Below the pieces are notes generated by a model. The model was not told the origin of the DNA, did no database searches, and worked only from the letters and a program-made list of their open reading frames with translations. A stretch of 12,006 bases of DNA. Origin: Melioribacteraceae bacterium. Its GTDB lineage: Bacteria > Bacteroidota > Ignavibacteria > Ignavibacteriales > Melioribacteraceae. The translations under genes were made by a program, and so were the position numbers. The stretch spans positions 1-12,006 of the forward strand of contig WGAL01000150.1 in assembly GCA_015494845.1 (NCBI GenBank). The letters are read 5' to 3'. Shown here in pieces: positions 6,863 through 12,006 of the stretch. The stretch's first letter is position 1. Each line of letters opens with the position of its first letter.

Positions 6863-8237
6863 CGCCAGCCGCTTCCATAATTGATTCCGACAAAGTAGGA
6901 TGAGCGTGAACCGTTTTGTGAATGTATTCGAAAGTCGTTTCGAGTTTTTTTGCTACGCCGAGTTCGGCAATAAGTTCGGTCGCTTCCGCTCCGATAATAT
7001 GCGCGCCGAGAAGTTCGCCGTATTGCGCCTCGAAAATTAATTTTACGAAACCTTCGCGTTCGCCTATCGCCGTTGCTTTTCCGCTTGCCGAATACGGGAA
7101 CTTTCCTATTTTCAGCTTGTAGCCGCGTTTCGTCGCCTCTTCTTCCGTTAAGCCGATGCTTCCAATTTGCGGAATTGCGTAAGTGCAACCGGGAATTGAA
7201 TCGTAATCAATCGGTTCAGGATTTAAACCTTTTATCGTTTCAACGCAATGAATCGCTTCCGCGCTTGCGACGTGAGCCAATAGCGGCGCGCCGATTACGT
7301 CGCCCACGGCGTAAATATTTTTTACGTTTGTTTCGTATGTCGTTTTATCTACGGAAATAAATCCTTTCTCGGTTTTCACGCCGATATTTTCCAATCCGAA
7401 ACCTTCGATATTTCCCGTAACGCCGATTGCGCTTAAAACTTTGTCGGCGGTTAAAACTTCCTCTTTCCCGTCTTTTTCGATAACAACTTCAACCTTGCCG
7501 TTTTTTACTTCGGCTTTTACGACGCGCGTTCCCAAATGTGTTTCTATTCCGCGTTTATTGAATGCTCTTTTCAGCGTTTCGGAAACTTCCTTGTCTTCAA
7601 GAGGCGCCAAAGCATCCAGCATTTCGATTATCGTAACTTTAGTTCCGAGCGTATTGTAAAAATACGCAAACTCAATTCCGATTGCGCCCGCGCCAATAAT
7701 GATAAGCTCATCCGGACGTTCGTCGAGCGACATTGCTTCTTTGCTTGTAATTATAAACTCTCGGTCAACGGGAATGTTCGGAAAAGTTTTCGGTCGCCCG
7801 CCGGTTGCGATAATCAGTTTATCGAAATTAAGTTTTTCCGTTTCCTCGCCGTTTTCGTTTAAGATTTTCAGCGTCGCGTTGTTTTCGATAAATCCGAAAC
7901 CGCGAACGCGCGTGATTTTATTTTTCCTCATCAAATATTCCACGCCTTTTACGACGCGTTTTGAAACGTCGCGACTGCGTTTAATAATTTTCTTGAAATC
8001 GAACGAAACGTTTTCGACGGTAATTCCAAAATCTTTCGCGCGGTTTTTCATCAAATCGTAATATTCCGCGCTTTTAAGCAATGCTTTAGTTGGGATGCAA
8101 CCCCAATTCAAACAAACGCCGCCAAGTTCGCTTTTATCGACGACGGCGGTTTTAAAACCCAATTGCGCCGCGCGAATTGCCGCAACGTAACCGCCGGGAC
8201 CTCCGCCGAGAACCACAATGTCAAATTTTTCGCTCAT
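6834..8237 (-). CDS. lpdA: Dihydrolipoyl dehydrogenase (E3)
   Basis: A 467-aa FAD/NAD disulphide oxidoreductase that reoxidises the dihydrolipoyl arms of E2 and passes electrons to NAD+. The FAD-binding motif GGGPGG is at 11-16, and the redox disulphide is C42/C47 in GGVCLNWGCIPTK. The NAD-binding GAGAIGIEFA lies around residues 180-190. AVGDVIG is the second FAD-contact motif. The C-terminal dimer-interface base is H446 with E451 in HAHPTLSE. Everything needed for activity is present and the length is normal. The ATG at 8237 has AGGAG (8245-8249) seven bases upstream, the best ribosome site in the window. It is the first gene of the operon, so its upstream region should hold the promoter. 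The 3' end overlaps lipB by 29 nt. E3 may also serve other lipoyl complexes in the cell. Confidence 0.97.
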   Translation of the reverse strand: MSEKFDIVVLGGGPGGYVAAIRAAQLGFKTAVVDKSELGGVCLNWGCIPTKALLKSAEYYDLMKNRAKDFGITVENVSFDFKKIIKRSRDVSKRVVKGVEYLMRKNKITRVRGFGFIENNATLKILNENGEETEKLNFDKLIIATGGRPKTFPNIPVDREFIITSKEAMSLDERPDELIIIGAGAIGIEFAYFYNTLGTKVTIIEMLDALAPLEDKEVSETLKRAFNKRGIETHLGTRVVKAEVKNGKVEVVIEKDGKEEVLTADKVLSAIGVTGNIEGFGLENIGVKTEKGFISVDKTTYETNVKNIYAVGDVIGAPLLAHVASAEAIHCVETIKGLNPEPIDYDSIPGCTYAIPQIGSIGLTEEEATKRGYKLKIGKFPYSASGKATAIGEREGFVKLIFEAQYGELLGAHIIGAEATELIAELGVAKKLETTFEYIHKTVHAHPTLSESIMEAAGDANGKAIHI

Positions 8238-8391
8238 CTTTATTCTCCTGAAATTTTAATAAGACAATATATCAAATTTTATAAAAAGAAAACCGAATAT
8301 CTTTTTTGCGTTAGTTTTCTCTTTATTTTCTCAATTTAAAATTAATCAAATAGTTAAGAGAAAATATTAAGAAAATTGAACAAGTTTAAGT

Positions 8392-8418
8392 TTCTTGACA
8401 AAAATTTTTGTTGAAGAA
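8392..8418. repeat. Long AT-rich inverted repeat
   Basis: ACAAAAATTTTTGT (8398-8411) is a perfect 14-bp palindrome. Arms TTCTT (8392-8396) and AAGAA (8414-8418) extend it across a small asymmetric internal loop. It is too far from either gene end to be a typical terminator, and it could be part of a regulator site or a repeat unit. It begins the repeat-rich part of the gap. Confidence 0.5.
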
Positions 8419-8499
8419 CCTGTTTTAATTTTCCAACTCTCTGCCTTAGGCGGACTGTCGGTTTAGTAAGCAAAGGCTGAATATTTGATAGATTGCTTC

Positions 8500-8521
8500 G
8501 GAAATTGCTTACGCAATTTCC
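8500..8521. repeat. Perfect 9-bp hairpin with TTAC loop
   Basis: GGAAATTGC (8500-8508) pairs with GCAATTTCC (8513-8521) around a four-base TTAC loop. No T-run follows on either strand, so it is not a normal intrinsic terminator. It is embedded in AGATTGCTTCG...CTCGCAAAGAC, which resembles the reverse complement of common GTCATTGCGAG...GAAGCAATCT intergenic repeats (from memory). Confidence 0.65.
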
Positions 8522-8564
8522 TCGCAAAGACAGAAAAAAACGGGTCATTGCGAACGGAGTGAAA

Positions 8565-8590
8565 CGGAGCGCGGCTCCGCCTTAGGCGGA
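8565..8590. repeat. Two overlapping, mutually exclusive hairpins
   Basis: CGGAGC (8565-8570) can pair with GCTCCG (8574-8579) around GCG. TCCGCC (8576-8581) can pair with GGCGGA (8585-8590) around TTA. The two stems share 8576-8579, so only one can form at a time. They lie at the left border of the right copy of the direct repeat. Confidence 0.55.
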
Positions 8591-8621
8591 CTGTTTGTTT
8601 GTTAAGCAAATGTCAATGTCT

Positions 8622-8756
8622 TGAACCATGATTCGGATGATTAAGTGATTGGCATGATTGAATGGCAAAAAGGTTCAGAGGCGCAGAGTTCGTCATGGCG
8701 GACAAAGGGAAAATGAAAAAATCATGTAATCCAGTAATCAAAAAAATCATGGTTCA
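8622..8756. repeat. Inverted pair of periodic ATGATT-type repeat arms around a 60-base core
   Basis: TGAACCATGATT (8622-8633) is the exact reverse complement of AATCATGGTTCA (8745-8756). The similarity continues inward, giving arms 8622-8659 and 8720-8756. Each arm is itself a short-period array: ATGATT-like words recur every 8-9 bases (8628, 8637, about 8645, 8654 in the left arm; AATC words every 8 bases in the right arm). The core (8660-8719) contains AAAGGTTCAGAGGCGCAGAG. The left-to-right structure resembles a miniature inverted-repeat element. I recall GTCTGAACCATGATT-type intergenic sequences in other FCB-group genomes. There are no obvious target-site duplications and no open frame. 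Confidence 0.65.
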
Positions 8757-8777
8757 GACAATTACAGTTCAACCATT

Positions 8778-8792
8778 CCGCGCACGGCGCGG
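8778..8792. repeat. GC-rich hairpin
   Basis: CCGCGC (8778-8783) pairs with GCGCGG (8787-8792) around an ACG loop. It is strongly GC-rich in otherwise AT-rich surroundings. It lacks a T-run on either strand, so it is more likely part of a repeat element than a terminator. Confidence 0.5.
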
Positions 8793-8956
8793 TAGTTCGT
8801 CTATGCGGAGTAATGACGCGCAAGCGGCGTTGGGGTAGGGATAAATAATTCAAAGTTATATTAATCGATAATTTATAATTTTACCGCTAAATTTGAACGT
8901 CTTCCAAGAAAATTTAGAAAATGGTTATATTCGAAAGAAATGATTTTAACCGGCGG

Positions 8957-11422
8957 CTAACTTTTCAACTTATTATTTATCGCGCTCTTAAAAACGGTTA
9001 AATCAACCGGTTTTTGAAATACCGTAGTTAATCCCGCTCTTGCAAGTTCTTGCTTTTCTTCTTCCCCGATTTTTCTTGAAAGAACAATAATTCTGTTTAC
9101 TTTATTGCTGTTTTTGTTTTTCAGATACTCGACAAAATCGAAAATATCGTAATCGCTTGTTTTTAATTCGGATATAAGCAGAACCGGCGATTTCTTTTCC
9201 ACAATTTCCTCAATTTCGGCTTTTTTCGACGCGGTAATGACTTTGAGTTCAGGGAAAAGACTCGTAATTAATTTTGAATAAAGAATTAATTCGGCGGGGT
9301 TTTTATCAATCAACAGCACAATCGAAGATGAAATCGGCAAAGTGAAAATAAACTCCGTTCCTTTTCCGTATTCGCTTTCAACGGTAATTTCGCCGCCGTG
9401 TTTTTTAATTATTTCATGAACCAACGAAAGCCCGAGTCCCGTGCCTTTTTCGCCGGCTGTTCCGGGATTTGTAAACTTGGAATCGACTTTGAATAATTTC
9501 GGCAAATCTTCCTTTTTGATTCCGACGCCGGTATCTTTTACCGAAATACGAACCGCGTTCGTCGTTTTGTCTTTTGTTGCGTTAATTGTAATCGAATCGC
9601 CTTCTTTCGTGAATTTTATCGCGTTCCCGATTAAATTGTTAAAAACTTGAAGCAAAAGATTTTTATCGCCGTGAATGTAAACGCTTCTCGGCGTAAGATT
9701 TTCCAACTGCACGCCTTTTTGAAGCGCCGCGCCTGCAAGCATTTCAACCGACGATTGAACGACTTCGAAAAGCGAAATTTTTCGCGGCGAAAATTTAATT
9801 CTTCCGGTTTGCAACCTTGTCCAATCGAGAAGCGCGTTAACCAAATTAAGCATTGAGTTTGCAGAATTTTGGATGAAGTTCACATACTCGCGAGTTTTAT
9901 CCGGCGGAAGATTTTGCTCAAGAATCAATTTGGTAAAACCGAGAATTGAAGTGAACGGCGAGCGCAAATCGTGAGAAATAATCGAAATAAATCTGTCCTT
10001 TGCCTCGTTGATTTCTTTTAACTTTTTATTCTCATTTAAAAGTTTTTCTTCTTTTTCTTTCTCTCGCGTAATGTTGGAAACAATCGCGATTAATTTTCGC
10101 GTTATTCCGTTTTCTGCGAAAGTAAAAATTCTTTCCCTCAGCCAAATAATTTTATGGTTCTTGGTAAATATTCTGAATTCAATTTCATAAGAACCGTTTT
10201 CACTGGCTTTAAGCGCCTTTCGTAGCGTTTCGAACAATTTCTTTCTGTCATTCGGGTGTATTAAACGAAATCTTGCAAATTTATTTTTAATTAACTCGGA
10301 AGGCGCATAGCCGGTTATTTTTTCGACGCTATGTGTGTAGAAATCTAATTTAAGTTCGTCGTTTTCGTTTCGCTCGGCTTTCCAAATAAAATTTTCGGCG
10401 TAATTGTTGAAAATATCAATTACATCAGCGATACTTTTTTCTTTTACAAATTCGCTGAAATCTTCCGGCAAGTTCACAATTGAAAGAACATACATGCCGT
10501 CGAATTTCAAAACGCGCGACAAATAATGCTTATAAAAATTTGCAGATTTTACCGTGAAGAAAAAAGTTGAATTTTCCGTAAAGAAATTTTCACGCTTGGT
10601 ATTTTCATTAACTTCCGTAATCTCTTTTATTTTTTTGAACCGCTCTTTCAGCGAGGCGTTTTCGCCGAATTCTTTTTTCAGAATTTCGCCGCGCTCGTTG
10701 TAAAAAATCAAACTTTCCGTCTTCGCAAGCAATTTTTTTAGCTCGGATATTGCCGCGTTAAGTTCGTTAATTTTCTCAGCTGTTTGTGTGATATCATTTA
10801 GCGTCGCAAAGTAAATTATCTCTCCGGATTTAATTTCCGTAACCGGTAAAATTTGTAATCGGTAAAATTTATTTCCGACTTGTATTTCACGAACACCGGA
10901 AGAATCTATTGAGAAATTTTCAGTTAAAATTTTCAGACTTTCTTTACTAATATTTTTCGGCGCGTAAAAAATTTCCCCGCTCGAGGTAAAAAACGCAAAC
11001 TCTGTTTCAATGCGGTTAAGTAATTTTTCGAACAACTTGGTTTTAACGATGTTAATTCCTTCGGCTTCCTCAACTGTAATCAAATCTTCAATAACAATAA
11101 TTCCGCCGCTAAATTCGCCTTCGTTTTCAATTGGGACGGCCTTTAAAATGAAATTTATTTCTTCCCCGCTTTTTTTCTTTGTTTTATTAAGAAGAATTTC
11201 GAATGGAAGTAAATCGGTTTTTAGTTTTTCCAATTTAGGTAAATCTTTTTCCGGAAGGAATAAATCAACTTTTTCATCAATAAATTTTTTAACCGGAAAA
11301 ATTTCAGCAAATAATTTAACGGTTTCATTAACAAAAGTTATTTTAAATTCTTTGTCGAAAACGACAATGCCAACCGGAACATCATTTATTACATTTAAAA
11401 TATTTTCATTTTTGATTTTCAT
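8957..11422 (-). CDS. Cytosolic multi-PAS histidine kinase with a degenerate C-terminal receiver domain
   Basis: An 821-aa sensor kinase with no transmembrane segment. Residues 3-115 form a PAS domain (NDVPVGIVVFDKEFKITFVNE). Residues about 130-320 hold one or two weak PAS-like segments. Residues about 330-455 are a PAS domain with PAC end (FRLIHPNDR, WLRERIFTF). A charged helix leads to the dimerisation domain with phospho-accepting H484 (SHDLRSPF). The ATPase domain has N600 (N box), D630 (DTGVGI) and GTGLGLSL (660-667). Residues 700-821 look like a receiver, with one acidic residue (D706) and the conserved K804-P, but the acceptor Asp position is Ser (S751). Phosphotransfer to a separate regulator is therefore likely, though none is nearby. 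The start is uncertain: I chose ATG 11422 (GGA seven bases before it). ATG 11434 would add four residues, and TTG 11440 is unlikely. No clear promoter is visible. Confidence 0.9.
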   Translation of the reverse strand: MKIKNENILNVINDVPVGIVVFDKEFKITFVNETVKLFAEIFPVKKFIDEKVDLFLPEKDLPKLEKLKTDLLPFEILLNKTKKKSGEEINFILKAVPIENEGEFSGGIIVIEDLITVEEAEGINIVKTKLFEKLLNRIETEFAFFTSSGEIFYAPKNISKESLKILTENFSIDSSGVREIQVGNKFYRLQILPVTEIKSGEIIYFATLNDITQTAEKINELNAAISELKKLLAKTESLIFYNERGEILKKEFGENASLKERFKKIKEITEVNENTKRENFFTENSTFFFTVKSANFYKHYLSRVLKFDGMYVLSIVNLPEDFSEFVKEKSIADVIDIFNNYAENFIWKAERNENDELKLDFYTHSVEKITGYAPSELIKNKFARFRLIHPNDRKKLFETLRKALKASENGSYEIEFRIFTKNHKIIWLRERIFTFAENGITRKLIAIVSNITREKEKEEKLLNENKKLKEINEAKDRFISIISHDLRSPFTSILGFTKLILEQNLPPDKTREYVNFIQNSANSMLNLVNALLDWTRLQTGRIKFSPRKISLFEVVQSSVEMLAGAALQKGVQLENLTPRSVYIHGDKNLLLQVFNNLIGNAIKFTKEGDSITINATKDKTTNAVRISVKDTGVGIKKEDLPKLFKVDSKFTNPGTAGEKGTGLGLSLVHEIIKKHGGEITVESEYGKGTEFIFTLPISSSIVLLIDKNPAELILYSKLITSLFPELKVITASKKAEIEEIVEKKSPVLLISELKTSDYDIFDFVEYLKNKNSNKVNRIIVLSRKIGEEEKQELARAGLTTVFQKPVDLTVFKSAINNKLKS

Positions 11423-11687
11423 AGCAAATTCCATTTGCAAAAAACATACCGATAATACTATCTAAATTAAATGTTTTTGATATTAAATGTGTATTTTTAA
11501 GGGAATTTGTTGCAAAATAGGACGCGCTATTAAGCGAGATTCACTAAAAGAACGAAAAACGAATAAAGATTTGAAAGATAAAAAATTAATAATCATCTTT
11601 TATCTATGAGATAATTTAAACTCTCTTATTGCTTTGAAATTTATTAAAATATTAAATGTACAATTGTACAGAAAGATAAAAAACACA
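11423..11687. other. AT-rich spacer between divergent kinase and toxin remnant
   Basis: This stretch should hold the promoters of both the kinase (minus) and the PIN gene (plus). It has a 15-base inverted repeat GCAAAT-TCC-ATTTGC (11424-11438) right at the kinase start. ATTAAATGT occurs three times in the same orientation (11466, 11482, 11651), and there is a perfect palindrome at 11657-11670. The only plus-strand frame of note is 40 codons (11487-11609), with no ribosome site and no recognisable fold. In particular, I see no antitoxin gene of the usual size before the toxin remnant. Confidence 0.6.
11657..11670. promoter_or_regulatory. Perfect 14-bp palindrome, candidate operator of the toxin locus
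   Basis: TGTACAATTGTACA is its own reverse complement and ends 17 bases before the presumed TTG start of the PIN gene. Toxin-antitoxin operons are usually repressed through palindromes in this position, so an operator is the likeliest reading. Binding is inferred, since no antitoxin or regulator is encoded next to it. Confidence 0.5.
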
Positions 11688-12006
11688 TTGAGTTTAGTTG
11701 TAGATACATCGGTTATTATTTCTGTAATTACCAATGAAGCACATAAGCCAAAACTAATAAAACAACAAAAGGAGAAGAGTTAATTGCTCCGATTTCACTT
11801 CATTGGGAGATTGCAAACGCGTTTTCTGCTATGTTTAAAAGAAATAGAATAACATTAGCACACGCGAAAGAGGCAATCGAGTATTATTCTCAAATTAATA
11901 TTCGATTTGTTGATATTGATTTAAATAAAGCTCTGGAATTTGCTTACAAACATAATATTTATGCTTATGATGCTTATTTTATTGTTGCGGCAAAACAGTA
12001 TAAAAG
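11688..12006 (+). pseudogene. PIN-domain (VapC-like) toxin gene, frameshifted and cut by the right window edge
   Basis: From the TTG at 11688 one frame reads LSLVVDTSVIISVITNEAHK and continues PKLIK, then hits TAA at 11781-11783. A second frame, one base back, carries the rest: TKGEELIAPISLHWEIANAF, then a long stretch to FVDIDLNKALEF and IYAYDAYFIVAAKQYK at the edge. Joined, these give a normal PIN ribonuclease with its acidic residues: D6 in VVDTS, E in LHWEIANA and D in YAYDAYF. Losing one A in the CAAACAAAAGG-like region near 11758-11770 explains the break exactly. Intact members would act as RNases held in check by an antitoxin, but none is encoded just upstream. The start is TTG, or the original ATG has been altered. 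A sequencing error in the A-rich run would give the same picture, so the broken state should be confirmed. Confidence 0.8.

Larger units (their letters stand above)
8443..8610 (+). repeat. Imperfect direct repeat pair of about 32 bp
   Basis: The 16-base core GCCTTAGGCGGACTGT occurs at 8443-8458 and 8579-8594. It is followed in both copies by a related tail ending in AAGCAAA (8459-8474 and 8595-8610), so the unit is about 32 bp with a 136-base offset. The right copy sits in a fuller palindrome, TCCGCC-TTA-GGCGGA; the left copy has lost the outer pairs. Between the copies are a strong hairpin and a GTCATTGCGAACGGAGTGAA stretch of a type I recall from dispersed bacterial intergenic repeats. This looks like a mosaic of decaying repeat elements. 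Confidence 0.7.
8238..8956. other. 719-base gap without a convincing gene, dense in repeats
   Basis: This gap separates the lpdA operon from the histidine kinase, both on the minus strand. The right side of lpdA (8238-8400) is very AT-rich and presumably holds its promoter. Candidate -10-like stretches exist on the minus strand near 8263-8285, but none has a well-placed -35, so I do not call one. From 8392 on the gap holds several inverted and direct repeats, listed separately. A 64-codon minus-strand frame at 8354-8548 runs through these repeats and has no recognisable protein features. No tRNA, rRNA or CRISPR pattern is visible. Downstream of the kinase stop (8880-8956) I see no clear terminator. 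Confidence 0.7.

Noticed and set aside
8263..8300. Specific promoter boxes for lpdA on the minus strand
   Set aside because: TATATT and TAAAATTTG-like words exist, but none has a matching -35 or -33 element at the right distance, so a precise call would be guesswork.
8395..8432. Plus-strand promoter from a TTGACA at 8395-8400
   Set aside because: No acceptable -10 box lies 16-18 bases downstream and no plus-strand gene follows.
8354..8548. 64-codon minus-strand frame in the repeat-rich gap
   Set aside because: It runs through the direct repeat and the hairpin, lacks a ribosome site and has no recognisable features. Repeat sequence explains it better.
8660..8720. tRNA-like GGTTCAGAGG segment
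   Set aside because: No acceptor stem, anticodon arm or CCA-adjacent pairing can be built around it.
8440..8815. CRISPR array
   Set aside because: There are only two direct copies at a 136-base offset, plus inverted arms. There is no regular repeat-spacer alternation and no cas gene.
11487..11609. 40-codon plus-strand frame upstream of the PIN gene, considered as an antitoxin
   Set aside because: It has no Shine-Dalgarno site, a biased Lys/Ile composition, no antitoxin-like pattern, and ends about 80 bases before the toxin with no coupling.
11750..11785. Programmed frameshifting in the PIN gene
   Set aside because: The A-rich run does not present a canonical slippery heptamer in the right phase, and no strong downstream hairpin or pseudoknot is evident. 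Simple loss of one A is more likely.

Overview
The window is an AT-rich bacterial chromosome segment whose identifiable genes lie almost entirely on the minus strand. A fused alpha/beta 2-oxo acid dehydrogenase E1, a two-lipoyl-domain E2, few strong Shine-Dalgarno sites, and intergenic repeats of a kind I recall from Bacteroidota/Ignavibacteriota/Chlorobi genomes suggest an FCB-group bacterium. This placement is an inference of moderate-to-low confidence; no rRNA or other marker gene is present.

Layout. (1) Positions 1-2388, minus strand, read right to left: a tightly packed restriction-modification cassette. It starts with a 415-aa DNA methyltransferase with an unusual SPSY motif IV. After one base comes a 327-aa putative type II restriction endonuclease, then, overlapping by 8 nt, a second DNA methyltransferase with a DPPF motif that runs off the left edge. 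The cassette looks more AT-rich than the metabolic operon beside it, which suggests horizontal acquisition. (2) Positions 2389-2499: a short spacer with a strong hairpin that is a good terminator for the operon to its right and may also be a dispersed palindromic repeat. (3) Positions 2500-8237, minus strand: a four-gene operon in transcription order lpdA (E3), lipB (octanoyltransferase), fused E1, E2. This is a complete 2-oxo acid dehydrogenase complex plus the enzyme that starts lipoylation of its E2. The E1 loop sequence favours a branched-chain 2-oxo acid dehydrogenase type. (4) Positions 8238-8956: a 719-base gap without a convincing gene, rich in inverted, direct and short-period repeats. 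(5) Positions 8957-11422, minus strand: a large, apparently soluble PAS-containing histidine kinase ending in a receiver-like domain that has lost its phospho-acceptor aspartate. (6) Positions 11423-12006: a very AT-rich stretch with a perfect 14-bp palindrome, followed on the plus strand by a PIN-domain (VapC-like) toxin gene broken by a one-base frameshift and cut by the window edge.

How the parts work together: E1 decarboxylates a 2-oxo acid, E2 carries the acyl group on lipoyl arms that LipB helps to install, and E3 reoxidises them, so the operon couples apoenzyme synthesis with cofactor loading. The restriction cassette and the broken toxin gene are typical accessory cargo around this core operon. 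I did not find an unmistakably new system. The best candidates for a second look are the degenerate receiver, the repeat-packed gap, the M-R-M restriction cassette with variant motifs, and the toxin remnant behind an operator-like palindrome.
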